From Paenibacillus methanolicus (GTDB lineage: Bacteria > Bacillota > Bacilli > Paenibacillales > Paenibacillaceae), in assembly GCF_008124765.1 (NCBI RefSeq), contig NZ_VNHS01000010.1, forward strand, positions 62,001 through 126,000: a DNA stretch of 64,000 nt, read 5' to 3'. The notes under the pieces were generated by a model, which ran no database searches, was not told the origin of the DNA, and was given only the letters and a program-made list of their open reading frames with translations. Position 1 is the stretch's first letter. Each line of letters starts with the position of its first letter. Below, one piece after another: positions 44,454 through 53,270 of this stretch. Made by a program: the position numbers and the translations under genes.

Positions 44454-45284
44454 CTAGCTCAGCAGCATGCCGATCCCGAAGGCAACCAGTCCCGCGGCCG
44501 CGGACGATACCATGTTCACCGCGTCGTTGGTCATGAAACCAAAACCTCTAGTCCGGCGCGTCGCGATGCCGCAGTGACTCGTTCGCTCCGTCTCCGCTCC
44601 GCAAGCGGGGCAGCTGTACATCGCCTGCGCCGTCGCCCCGAGGAAAGAATCCGCGAAGGCGCCGAACAATCCGCCGATGCCGGCGGCCGCGATGAGCGAC
44701 ATGGCCGGGTAGCTCGCCTCCCCGGGCAGCAAGGCGACGCTCGCGCCGATCAATAGCGCCCCGCCGGCCGCGGCCGCGCTGCCAAGCAGCGTCACGCCGC
44801 CGCTCGTCCCGGCCTTGACGACCTTGCCGCTCAGGAGCGACCGCGGCGCCGACCGGCTAAGCGCGCCGATCTCGGTTGCCCACGTGTCGGCGTTGACCGC
44901 CGCCATGACGCCCGCGAACGCATACAGCCACCCATCCGCTGGCCAAATCGCATGCGCCGCGCAGATCGCCAAGCCTAATCCGCCGTTCGCCCACACTTGT
45001 CCGGCGTCCCTGCGGCCGCTCTTCGCGTAGTTGGCTTCCGCGGCCTGCTTCTGCCGGTGACGCTTCTTCCACTTGGACCAGAAGGAAGAAGAGACGAAGA
45101 AAACGAGAAGCGTCCCGATCCACAGCGGGGACCCGAATGCCAAGAATCCCGCGCCCATCGCGAATGCGGACCAGGCCCCGCTGGCCGACAACGCCCGCGC
45201 CCGCCAAGCGGCAGCGGCAGCCAACCCGCTTCCCGCCAAGATCGCGAGCAGTCTCACCCACCAAATGTCCGTCCAATCATGCAT
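44454..45284 (-). CDS. DUF92 family membrane protein
   Basis: 276 residues from ATG 45284; an ATG 15 bp upstream is an alternative. There are about six membrane segments, with VNADTWATEIG, GTSGGVTLLG and DSFLGATAQAMYSCPACGAETE as DUF92 hallmarks. The cytoplasmic Cys/His cluster (CPACG, HCG) could bind metal. Eukaryotic relatives include VTE6 phytyl-phosphate kinase, but activity of bacterial members is not established. A hairpin followed by seven T overlaps its 3' end (about 44436-44480). Confidence 0.87.
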   Translation of the reverse strand: MHDWTDIWWVRLLAILAGSGLAAAAAWRARALSASGAWSAFAMGAGFLAFGSPLWIGTLLVFFVSSSFWSKWKKRHRQKQAAEANYAKSGRRDAGQVWANGGLGLAICAAHAIWPADGWLYAFAGVMAAVNADTWATEIGALSRSAPRSLLSGKVVKAGTSGGVTLLGSAAAAGGALLIGASVALLPGEASYPAMSLIAAAGIGGLFGAFADSFLGATAQAMYSCPACGAETERTSHCGIATRRTRGFGFMTNDAVNMVSSAAAGLVAFGIGMLLS

Positions 45285-45455
45285 TGCTTCATTCCCCATT
45301 TCCTGCTACATTATTCGTAAGATTCCACATTCTTCGTTCGACACACCACAACTATATTCGACAGGAATTCGCGGAAGCATGTCGAATTGCTACTTGAACC
45401 CAATTCCTTCTAAGACCATCGCCCGCCACCTATTAACCGCAAGGAGTGTCCCGCA

Positions 45456-46601
45456 TTGCCAAACGAACGACGCGATAACGCGGGCACGAGCGGCCCGCGA
45501 CAAGAGCATACTCCCGAGCAACTGCTTCGGATCATATTCGAATATACCGCCAAAATCGCCCATGAACGGAGCCTGGACAGCGTGCTGCTGCTCATGGCCG
45601 ACATGGGCCGCGAGATGATCCTGGCCGACCGATGCACCGTCTGGCTGATCGACCAGGCGCGCGGCGAATTGTTCACCAAGGTCGCCCACGGCGTGGAGCA
45701 TATTCGCATTCCGCTTGGTTCGGGATTCGTCGGCCACGCCATCGCCGCCGGAGAACCCCTTCTCGTCGAGGACGCGTACGCCGATCCGCGCCACAACGCC
45801 GACAATGACCGCAAAACCGGCTATCATACGAAATCCGTCATCACCGTTCCGTTCGTCGGCAGCGACGGCAGCATCATCGGCGCCTATCAAGCGATCAATA
45901 AGCAGACGGAAGATTCGCAATTTACTTCGGCAGATCTCGAACGGTTAATCCTGGCGGCTTCTTATGCCGGCAAATCGCTCGAATCGGTCATGCTTCACGA
46001 GGAGATTGTCGCCACGCAGCGGGACATTATTTTCGCCATCGGGGAAATCGGCGAGAACCGGTCGAAGGAAACCGGCAACCATGTCAAGCGAGTCGCGGAA
46101 TATTCCTATATTCTGGCCAAGGGCTATGGCTTGAGCGAGGAAGAAGCCGAGCAGCTCAAGATCGCCTCGCCGATGCACGATATCGGCAAAATCGCGATTC
46201 CCGACGCCGTCCTGCTCAAACCGGGCAAGCTGTCGGAAGCCGAATACGAGCTGATGAAGGAGCATACGGAAATCGGCTACTCGCTGCTTCGCACGTCCGG
46301 CCGCGCGCTGCTTAATATCGCGGCGACGATCGCCTACCAGCATCACGAGAAATGGGACGGAACCGGATACCCGCGCGGGCTTCGCGGCGAAGATATCCAT
46401 CTATATGGCCGCATTACCGCGATTGCCGACGTGTTCGACGCGCTTGCGAGCGACCGGGTATACAAGAAGGCGTGGGAACTCGGGCGAATTCTGGCGCTGT
46501 TCCACGAAGAGCGCGGCCGCCATTTCGATCCGCGGCTGGTCGATGTGTTCTTCCAGTCGCTGCCCACCATGCTCGAAATTCGCGACCGCTATAACGACTA
46601 A
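45456..46601 (+). CDS. GAF / HD-GYP domain protein (c-di-GMP phosphodiesterase-like)
   Basis: 381 residues from a TTG start with AAGGAG 9 nt upstream. A GAF sensor domain covers about 25-175 (AHERSLDSVLLLMADMGREM, GSGFVGHAIAAGEPLLVEDA). The HD-GYP domain (about 190-365) keeps the metal-binding HDIGK and the GYP loop HHEKWDGTGYPRGLRG. It should hydrolyse cyclic di-GMP in response to a GAF ligand. There is no membrane segment. It is alone on its strand and ends in a terminator shared with the GDPD gene. Confidence 0.92.
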   Translation: MPNERRDNAGTSGPRQEHTPEQLLRIIFEYTAKIAHERSLDSVLLLMADMGREMILADRCTVWLIDQARGELFTKVAHGVEHIRIPLGSGFVGHAIAAGEPLLVEDAYADPRHNADNDRKTGYHTKSVITVPFVGSDGSIIGAYQAINKQTEDSQFTSADLERLILAASYAGKSLESVMLHEEIVATQRDIIFAIGEIGENRSKETGNHVKRVAEYSYILAKGYGLSEEEAEQLKIASPMHDIGKIAIPDAVLLKPGKLSEAEYELMKEHTEIGYSLLRTSGRALLNIAATIAYQHHEKWDGTGYPRGLRGEDIHLYGRITAIADVFDALASDRVYKKAWELGRILALFHEERGRHFDPRLVDVFFQSLPTMLEIRDRYND

Positions 46602-46635
46602 TAAACCGGCCCCCCCTAGCGGATGCCGGTTTATT
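46600..46635. terminator. Shared terminator of HD-GYP and GDPD genes
   Basis: AATAAACCGGC / GCCGGTTTATT, 11-bp stem; the left arm contains the last bases of the HD-GYP stop codon. Confidence 0.72.
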
Positions 46636-46640
46636 GGCGA

Positions 46641-47372
46641 TTACAAGCCGAACGCCTGCGCGTACCGATCCGGATAATTCGTGCAAATCATAAGCCCCGG
46701 ATGGATGCCGGCCAGCCGCCGCATCGTCTGCGCGTCGTTCACCGTCCATACCATGACATCCACGCCCTCCTCCTTCATGACGGAGACGAGCGGCGCGGAC
46801 AAGAAGGAGTGGCCGAGCGACAAGAAATCGGCCTCGAGCTCCCGCAAATCGCCGACGAGCGTGGAGGGCGCGCCGTCGATGATGATGCCCGTCCGGATCT
46901 CCTTGGAGAGCGCCCGCACTTTGCGCAGCGCTTCCTGGTCAAAGGACGTGATGACCGCATCATGCTGCAGTCCTTTCTCGTACAGCAGATCGACCACGCG
47001 GCGTTCCAACTCGGGATAGCGGCCGCCGTAAGTCTTTAGCTCGATGTTCAGCCGGGCTCGGCCGATCGTCTCGTCCAGCAGCTCGGCGAGCGTCGGAACG
47101 CCTTCGCCCGCGAACGCTTTGTTAAACTTCGCGCCGGCATCGAACTTCCCCAGCTCGGCCGCCGTGAATTCGCCCACCCGGCCGCTTGCGGTCGTCGTGC
47201 GTCTGAGCGTGTCGTCATGGATGATGACCGGCACGCCGTCCCGGGACAGCTGCACGTCCAGCTCCATCCACTGCACGAAAGGGAAGGACAGCGCCTTGCG
47301 GAATGCCGCCATCGTATTCTCCGGAGCTAACCCGGATGCGCCGCGATGCGCGCACGCTTGTACCATCATCAT
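46641..47372 (-). CDS. Glycerophosphodiester phosphodiesterase
   Basis: 243 residues. HRGASGLAPENTMAAF and ELDVQLSRDGVPVIIHDDTL provide the catalytic His and metal-binding Glu/Asp, and NIELKTYG supplies the third Glu. It splits glycerophosphodiesters to glycerol 3-phosphate and alcohol. There is no signal peptide, so it is cytoplasmic. Its ATG follows the capA-like stop as TAGATG with AAGGAG inside the preceding gene, so the two are translationally coupled; one of three consecutive ATGs is the start. Confidence 0.93.
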   Translation of the reverse strand: MMMVQACAHRGASGLAPENTMAAFRKALSFPFVQWMELDVQLSRDGVPVIIHDDTLRRTTTASGRVGEFTAAELGKFDAGAKFNKAFAGEGVPTLAELLDETIGRARLNIELKTYGGRYPELERRVVDLLYEKGLQHDAVITSFDQEALRKVRALSKEIRTGIIIDGAPSTLVGDLRELEADFLSLGHSFLSAPLVSVMKEEGVDVMVWTVNDAQTMRRLAGIHPGLMICTNYPDRYAQAFGL

Positions 47373-48839
47373 CTACTCCTTCGCTTTCACGTAGCCTTGC
47401 GAATCGACCGTCGCCCCTAAGGAAATTCCTGAAAGGCGGGCCAGCAGCGCCTTCGCCTCCTCGCCTTCGAGCGGAACGGGCTGCGACTGATTGGACCGCA
47501 TCGGGTGAAACTGCAGCTGGCAGTTGCCGGATGACGCGCACACCGCGTCAAGCACGCCGGTGTCTTTCGTTTTCTCGGTTTTCGTCATATTAAATATATA
47601 ATTGCCTAAGCTGTATGCAATCCATTTGCCTTTATACGTCTCGAACCCTTGCAGCACGTGCGGATGGCTGCCGATGATCAGATCGGCGCCCGCGTCGATG
47701 AAATTGCGGCCGAGCTGCTTCTGGTACTCCTGCGGCTTGTCAGCCTTCTCGATCCCCCAATGCACCATGACCACGACCAGATCGGCCTTCGACTTAGCCG
47801 CCTTGATCGCTTCGATCCCTTGCTTCGCATCGCCGTAAGCTTCCGCGACGCCCGCGCGATCCGGGGCCGCCTTCCATGAGCCGACCGGCAGCACGCGGGA
47901 TAACCCGATGTAGGCGACCTTGATGCCGTTCGCTTCCAGGATCACCGGCTCGTAAGCCTCTTGATCGTCGCTTCCTCCGCCCATATTCGGCAAACCCGTC
48001 TCATCCAAAAACCCGATCGTATCGAGCAGTCCCTCTACGCCTTGATCGAGAGTATGGTTGTTGGCGAGACTGACGACGTCGAAGCCGGCTTCCTTCAGCG
48101 CGGGCAGCGAGTCCGGCGTGCCCTTGAAGACGAATTGCTTATCCTGCGCCGGCGTGCCCCGCTTCGTGATCGGATTCTCCAAATTGCCTGCCGTCAAATC
48201 CGGCCCCTGCAAGTACGTCAGGGACTTGGCGTAGGGGTAATCGTAGCCGTTCTTCTCCATCAGCGCCTGAACGTTCGCGGCGAGCAGAATATCGCCTACG
48301 AACGACAAACGGACCGTCTTCCCGGACGGTTCGGGGCTATCGCTCGTTCCCGCTCCGTCGTCATCGTCCGCCGGCGAGCCTGATCCGCTCTCGCCCGTCG
48401 ATGGCGGAGACGGCCGTTCGTCCTGCTCAGGCGAAGTCGCTGCTCCATTCGCGCCGGCGTTTGCTCCGCCCGCCGTCCCGTCGCCGGTGTCGCCGGCGGC
48501 GCTGCCGACCTCGGCTTCGGATGCCTCGTCTACGCCCGAGGCGTCGTCCGGCGGCTGTTCGCCCGTTCCGGCCGCATCGTCCGTGCCGTCTGTGTCGTCA
48601 TTCTCGCCGGCGCCGTTCTCGCCGCCAGCGGAAGGCGCGTTATCCGCCGTCGTACCTTGCTCCCGGTCATCCGGGAGCGAATCGAGCCCTTCCTTGCTTC
48701 CGCCGTTCGTCAGATAGAAGACGGCTATCAATACCCCTATGATGGCCAGCATCGATATATTCGCGACGAGCAGCCGTTTCATTCGCCTGCTTCTTCGCTG
48801 CTTGTCCTGTTTGTGCGACTCCGAGCGCGATACGTGCAT
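47373..48839 (-). CDS. CapA-family (PGA_cap) membrane-anchored protein
   Basis: 488 residues from ATG 48839 (AAGGGG 9 nt upstream); an earlier ATG overlaps the promoter's -10. A basic cytoplasmic tail and one membrane segment (LLVANISMLAIIGVLIAVFY) come first, then a roughly 110-residue acidic Gly/Asp/Ser linker, then the PGA_cap metallophosphatase-like domain (about 190-450): SFVGDILLAANV, SLANNHTLDQG, MVHWGIEK, DLIIGSHPHVLQG. Such proteins act in capsule or poly-gamma-glutamate synthesis or export; no capBC genes accompany it, so the role here is uncertain. The linker would span the cell wall. Confidence 0.87.
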   Translation of the reverse strand: MHVSRSESHKQDKQRRSRRMKRLLVANISMLAIIGVLIAVFYLTNGGSKEGLDSLPDDREQGTTADNAPSAGGENGAGENDDTDGTDDAAGTGEQPPDDASGVDEASEAEVGSAAGDTGDGTAGGANAGANGAATSPEQDERPSPPSTGESGSGSPADDDDGAGTSDSPEPSGKTVRLSFVGDILLAANVQALMEKNGYDYPYAKSLTYLQGPDLTAGNLENPITKRGTPAQDKQFVFKGTPDSLPALKEAGFDVVSLANNHTLDQGVEGLLDTIGFLDETGLPNMGGGSDDQEAYEPVILEANGIKVAYIGLSRVLPVGSWKAAPDRAGVAEAYGDAKQGIEAIKAAKSKADLVVVMVHWGIEKADKPQEYQKQLGRNFIDAGADLIIGSHPHVLQGFETYKGKWIAYSLGNYIFNMTKTEKTKDTGVLDAVCASSGNCQLQFHPMRSNQSQPVPLEGEEAKALLARLSGISLGATVDSQGYVKAKE

Positions 48840-48885
48840 CGATCCGAACCCCTTAACAAACACATATTTTAGGATAATCCCTACC

Positions 48886-48914
48886 ATTATACCAGCGTTG
48901 GGCCGCTCCCGTAA
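48886..48914 (-). promoter_or_regulatory. Promoter of the capA-GDPD operon
   Basis: TTACGG (48909-48914), a 17-bp spacer and a perfect TATAAT (48886-48891) on the minus strand; this placement also settles the downstream start codon. Confidence 0.65.
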
Positions 48915-48926
48915 GAGCCTCTCTCT

Positions 48927-49928
48927 TTAGACGGGGAGGTATCGGAGACCTCCCGCTGATTCGGCGGCTACGAGGCGGCCGGATCGTTCCAGATAGACCA
49001 GGTGCGCCAGCGTCTCGGCCATCGCGAAGCGGAGATTGTGCGCATTGCCCGCGATACGGGGGCCGAACAACGCCTCGCATATCGCGTAGCCCGTCTGCGT
49101 GCCCGAGGCCGCAAGCTCCTCGATCCGGACCAGACGCCGCTCATGATGAGCCGCGATCGCTTGAATTCGTCCGCCGAAATCGGCGAACGGATCCCGGTGA
49201 CCCGGGAAGGCCAGCTTGACCTCGTAGGCCCCAAGCTCGGCCAGCGAATCGAGAAAACGAGCGAGCGGGTCGGCGTCCTCGCCGGGCACGACGCTAATAT
49301 TCGGGGTGATATCCGGCAGCACTTGATCGCCGCAGATCATCCAGCCGGCCTCCTCCGCGTATAGGCACAGCTGCCCCCTGGCATGGCCCGGCGCATCGAT
49401 CGCGACCCATTCCGCGCCCCCCATGCGCAGCCGCGCGCCCGCTTCGAGATACGTGACTTCCGGCTGCGGACTCACCCGCTCCGCGAAGCTCTCGAGATGC
49501 GAAGCAACCGCCTCCCGCAGCGGCTCCGGCATGCCATGCCGTGCGAACAAGCCGATCAGCTCGCCGTTGAACGCGCGGTCGTCGCCCCACAGCCGTCTCG
49601 CGTACGCATGCGACTGCCTGGACATCCGCACCGGCGCGCCCGTGCGTTGCTGGAACCATCCCGCAAGCCCGTAATGGTCCGGATGCTGATGCGTCAGCAC
49701 GATCTGACGGATGTCCGCGAAACGAATGCCGATCGCCTCCATCGTCCGAGCCCACGCCGCTTCCGACTCTTCCGTGCGCAGCCCCGGATCGATGAGCGTA
49801 TACCCGCCCTCGTCCGGCACCAAGTAGCTATTCACCCATTTAAGCGAGAACGGCAGCGGGATTTTGACTTGCATGATGCCGCCCGGCCAAGCCGTCACGC
49901 CTTCCGTCTCGTTGGCGATGCTTGCCAT
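48927..49928 (-). CDS. MBL-fold metallo-hydrolase
   Basis: 333 residues. LTHQHPDHYGLAGW is the HxHxDH metal motif, with further ligands in DAPGHARGQL, CGDQVLPD and PGHRDP; a helical C-terminal domain (about 250-330) completes a LACTB2-like layout. The substrate is unknown: nuclease, thioesterase or lactonase activities all occur in the group. Its ATG overlaps the stop of the methyltransferase gene (TAATG), so the pair is translationally coupled. Confidence 0.88.
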   Translation of the reverse strand: MASIANETEGVTAWPGGIMQVKIPLPFSLKWVNSYLVPDEGGYTLIDPGLRTEESEAAWARTMEAIGIRFADIRQIVLTHQHPDHYGLAGWFQQRTGAPVRMSRQSHAYARRLWGDDRAFNGELIGLFARHGMPEPLREAVASHLESFAERVSPQPEVTYLEAGARLRMGGAEWVAIDAPGHARGQLCLYAEEAGWMICGDQVLPDITPNISVVPGEDADPLARFLDSLAELGAYEVKLAFPGHRDPFADFGGRIQAIAAHHERRLVRIEELAASGTQTGYAICEALFGPRIAGNAHNLRFAMAETLAHLVYLERSGRLVAAESAGGLRYLPV

Positions 49929-50671
49929 TAGCCCTTCACCCTTCCCGCGATAATCATCCGCTGCGAAGCATCCAGATCATAATCGGCGCCGTCGTAATCC
50001 CCGTAGACGCGGTCGATTCGCAATCCCGCTTGTCCTAGCTCCCGTTCGAACCATGCGAGCGGGAACAAGCGGACGCGTTCCTCGTATGTCCTGGCCGGCT
50101 CGCCCGGCAGCCCGATCTCGATCTGCTTCGTCACCCAGCCGTCCGTCACCGCCCGGCGCTCCTCGATGACAAGCCCCGTCTGCTCGTCTACCCGGCGCGA
50201 ATGCGGCACGAGGCGCTTCTCGACGTAGGCCGGATTCATGAAGTCGATTAAGAACTGGCCGTCCGGACGCAGCACGCGCCGGATTTCGCGCAGCACCCGC
50301 CCGTTGTCCGCTTCCTCCGCGAAATAACCGAACGACGTGAACAGATTGACCGTCGCCCGGAACGTCCCGTCTTCATAGGGGAGCGCGCGCATGTCTCCTT
50401 GGCGGAACTTAACCCGTCCCTCCTTGTTGTGCGCGATGGCCTCCGCGAGCAGCTCCTCGGAAAGATCGATCCCGCTGACGTTGTAGCCGAGCTCCGCCAT
50501 CGCCACCGCGTGACGTCCCATGCCGCAGCCGATATCCAACACCTCGGCTTCTTCGGGCAGCTGCAGCCAACCGGCCATCCGCTGCGCTTCCGCCGCGGCT
50601 TGCTCCCAATTGCGATGCCTATACACGATCATATAATCAGAGCCGAAGCTCTTCTCGAACCACGCCTTCAT
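49928..50671 (-). CDS. Class I SAM-dependent methyltransferase
   Basis: 247 residues from ATG 50671 behind GGGAGGG; the open frame extends back but has no ribosome site. Motif I VLDIGCGMGRHAVAMAELGY, SGIDLSEELL and the LPYEDGTFRATVNLFTSFGY region are textbook class I. The acceptor is unknown. It is the first gene of a two-gene unit with the metallo-hydrolase and diverges from the ger operon. Confidence 0.92.
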   Translation of the reverse strand: MKAWFEKSFGSDYMIVYRHRNWEQAAAEAQRMAGWLQLPEEAEVLDIGCGMGRHAVAMAELGYNVSGIDLSEELLAEAIAHNKEGRVKFRQGDMRALPYEDGTFRATVNLFTSFGYFAEEADNGRVLREIRRVLRPDGQFLIDFMNPAYVEKRLVPHSRRVDEQTGLVIEERRAVTDGWVTKQIEIGLPGEPARTYEERVRLFPLAWFERELGQAGLRIDRVYGDYDGADYDLDASQRMIIAGRVKG

Positions 50672-50760
50672 CTTACGCCCTCCCAAGAAATAACCGAGAA
50701 TGATTCCCCTGTTATTGTACTGTACCTTCCGCATATCTGGCAAAATCTGCACGGATCGCT

Positions 50761-50792
50761 GGCATACTTTGCCTCCCCTATGGCGCATACTA
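50761..50792 (+). promoter_or_regulatory. Sigma-G-like (forespore) promoter of the ger operon
   Basis: GGCATA (50761-50766), 19 bp, CATACTA (50786-50792). The -10 matches the sigma-G consensus fully and the -35 at 5 of 6; using GCATAC instead gives an 18-bp spacer. gerA-type operons are sigma-G controlled in Bacillales. Confidence 0.68.
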
Positions 50793-50841
50793 ACCCAAGC
50801 TGCGGTACATCTGCATGCAGCGGAAGGGAGGCGCGCGTACG

Positions 50842-52173
50842 ATGCTTAACCGGATCGGCACCATTATGGCGCAAGCAAAGGATCTGAATACCCACCGGCT
50901 TCAGAACAAGGAAAGAACCATCGAGCTGGCCTACATCTCCTCGCTCTGCGACGAAAGTAAAGTGAGCGACTTCATCATCGTCCCTTTCATGAAAGAAGAA
51001 GAGGATTTCTTGACGACGCTCATCCATAACCCGAACTTCACCGAGCTGAACGACACCGCTAAATGGGCCGACACGCTGCTGCGCGGCTTCGTGCTCATCT
51101 CCGCGGAACAACGCATCTTTACGCTGGACGCGGCCCGGATCATCCGCAGCGAGACGCCGCAAACCCAAGTCGAAACGGCGATCATGGGCTCGCAGATTGC
51201 GCTTAGCGAAGATTTAATCGACTCGATTAACATTATCCGCACCCGCTACCCTTCGCCGGAACTGGCCGTGGAAGAGACGACGCTCGGCAACGTGTCGCGC
51301 ACCCGCACGATGCTCGTGTACGACAACCGGCGCGTCGACCCGACCGTGCTCGCGAACGTGCGGGAGAGCCTGCGCAAGCTTGACGTCGATTTCGTCCAGG
51401 CGGCCGGACAGCTGGAGCGGCTCATCAGCGGTCGCAAGCGCGGCTTATTCCCGACGATGCTGATCACCGAACGCCCCGACCGCATCACGGGCAGCCTGCA
51501 GGCCGGCAAAGTCGTGCTGCTGCTGCAAGGCTCGGGCTTCGCGCTCATTATGCCGGCGACGTTCTTCGAGTTCATGCACGCCGTCGACGACGAGTTCGAT
51601 TCCTTCTGGATGACGCGGTTCCTGATTATTCTGCGGTATGGCGCCATTATTCTGACCATTCTGCTGCCATCGCTGTATGTCGCGGTCGTCTCCTATAATC
51701 CGGAGCTATTCCGGGTCCAGCTAGCGTTCTCCATCGCGGGCAGCCGATCGGCCGTCCCTTACCCGTCGTTCATCGAAGTCATGATCATGCTGTTCATGAT
51801 CGAATCGCTCATCGAGGCCAGCGTCAGGCTGCCCAAATACATCGGCTCCACCGCGACGACCGTCGGCGGCCTCATTCTGGGTCAAGCCGCGCAGCAAGCG
51901 GGCCTTGTTAGCAGCATCATGATCATCGTCACGTCGGTCGTCGCGATCTCGAACTTCGTGGTGCCGGTGAACAACATGTCCGTCGCGATCCGGTTTCTGA
52001 AATATCCGCTCCTCGTCCCCGCGATTTTCTTCGGCCTTAGCGGGGTCGCGGTCGGCATATTCGTCTATCTCGTGTATTTGGCCGATTTGCGCAGCTTCGG
52101 CAAGCCGTACTTTCGGATCCTCGGACCGACGAAGCGGCATACGGGGGACATCGGGCAGGTGAAGCCGTCTTGA
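50842..52173 (+). CDS. Spore germination protein, GerA family (A subunit)
   Basis: 443 residues from ATG 50842 with GGAAGGGAGG upstream. The N-terminal soluble domain (about 1-235) includes GFVLISAEQRIFTLDA and RTRTMLVYDNRRVDPTVLA. The C-terminal part has five to six membrane segments with IMPATFFEFMHAVDDEF, PYPSFIEVMIMLFMIESLIE and GSTATTVGGLILGQAAQQAG, the family signatures. It is the A subunit of a germinant receptor in the spore inner membrane. The germinant specificity is unknown. Confidence 0.95.
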   Translation: MLNRIGTIMAQAKDLNTHRLQNKERTIELAYISSLCDESKVSDFIIVPFMKEEEDFLTTLIHNPNFTELNDTAKWADTLLRGFVLISAEQRIFTLDAARIIRSETPQTQVETAIMGSQIALSEDLIDSINIIRTRYPSPELAVEETTLGNVSRTRTMLVYDNRRVDPTVLANVRESLRKLDVDFVQAAGQLERLISGRKRGLFPTMLITERPDRITGSLQAGKVVLLLQGSGFALIMPATFFEFMHAVDDEFDSFWMTRFLIILRYGAIILTILLPSLYVAVVSYNPELFRVQLAFSIAGSRSAVPYPSFIEVMIMLFMIESLIEASVRLPKYIGSTATTVGGLILGQAAQQAGLVSSIMIIVTSVVAISNFVVPVNNMSVAIRFLKYPLLVPAIFFGLSGVAVGIFVYLVYLADLRSFGKPYFRILGPTKRHTGDIGQVKPS

Positions 52174-53270
52174 GCCGTTACTTCTACTATCACATCGTGC
52201 TCGTCGCGCTGCTGAATTTGATGCTGTTCGTGCCGCATATTCTGATCCAATACCGCTATCACGGCGCCATGACGTCGATGGCGATTTCGGTCGTCGTCGG
52301 CACAGGGCTGTGCTTGATGTTCATGTCGATCATGAGCAAATATCCCGGACAAGGGCTGCCCGAAATTTTAAACCGATTCCTGCCGCGCGCGGTCACGCTG
52401 CCGTTCATGGTATTCATGGCCGTCATGTGGATCATCGGTCCCTCGATCGCGGTCGTCTCGTATGCGGTCCTAATCAACCGGTTCATCAATCCGGATACGA
52501 GCCCGATCCTCGTGCTTGTGCTGCTGTGCGCCGTCTGCCTCTACGCGGCGACCCGGCCGACGATGACGATCATTTTCCTGATCGAAATGGGGCTGGTGCT
52601 GAACTTGCCGCTGATCGTGTTCATTCTGTTCAAAGCGGTGCGCAACGACGCGATCAACTGGGACGCGATCCATACGGTGGCCAACTATTGGACTCAGATG
52701 CCAAAATGGAACGCGATCGGCGCCGCCTCCTACATTTTCACCGGCTACGCCAACCTGGCCGTCTACAACCGCGCCATGCCGCCGAACGTGCGCATCCGCC
52801 ACCGCTGGACGATACCGCTGATCGGCATGCTCGTGCTGGCGCTGACGTTTTTCGTGCCCATCGGCTTCCACGGCACCGAGTCCGTGGACGACTACCTGTA
52901 CGTATGGAGCATGACGGCCGATTCGATGATCATGAGCTACGGCTTCATAGAACGCGTCATCTTCGTATTCTTGATCATGTACTTGAATTTGACGCTCATC
53001 TACACGGCATCCGGGTGGCATCAAGCGATCGAGTTTCTGAAGGGACTCGCCAAGGACTACAAGCCCGAAATCGACGGCGTCCCGATGAAAAAGGCCGGCA
53101 TGATCATCGGCGCCGCCATCGTGGCCGCCACCGTGCTCTACCTTTACTTTTTCAACGAGAAGATCACCTTCCGGCTGTCCGAATATTGGCTCGGCTTCCG
53201 GCTTGTCGTCGAGATCGGCACGGTCGGGTTCCTGTTCGTGCTCGTACGAAAGGGGAAGACCCGTTCATGA
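52170..53270 (+). CDS. Spore germination protein, GerB family (B subunit)
   Basis: 366 residues from a TTG start that overlaps the gerA-type stop by four bases. Ten membrane segments in the amino-acid-permease-like pattern; ARGP-type motifs are replaced by YPGQGLPEILNRFLP and YANLAVYNRAMPP. The B subunit carries the germinant-binding pocket in Ger receptors. It overlaps gerC as ATGA. Confidence 0.94.
   Translation: MSRYFYYHIVLVALLNLMLFVPHILIQYRYHGAMTSMAISVVVGTGLCLMFMSIMSKYPGQGLPEILNRFLPRAVTLPFMVFMAVMWIIGPSIAVVSYAVLINRFINPDTSPILVLVLLCAVCLYAATRPTMTIIFLIEMGLVLNLPLIVFILFKAVRNDAINWDAIHTVANYWTQMPKWNAIGAASYIFTGYANLAVYNRAMPPNVRIRHRWTIPLIGMLVLALTFFVPIGFHGTESVDDYLYVWSMTADSMIMSYGFIERVIFVFLIMYLNLTLIYTASGWHQAIEFLKGLAKDYKPEIDGVPMKKAGMIIGAAIVAATVLYLYFFNEKITFRLSEYWLGFRLVVEIGTVGFLFVLVRKGKTRS

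Noticed and set aside
52310..53266. Upstream extension of the GerC frame within gerB
   Set aside because: The extension is a frameshifted reading of gerB; the real start has a lipoprotein signal directly after ATG 53267.
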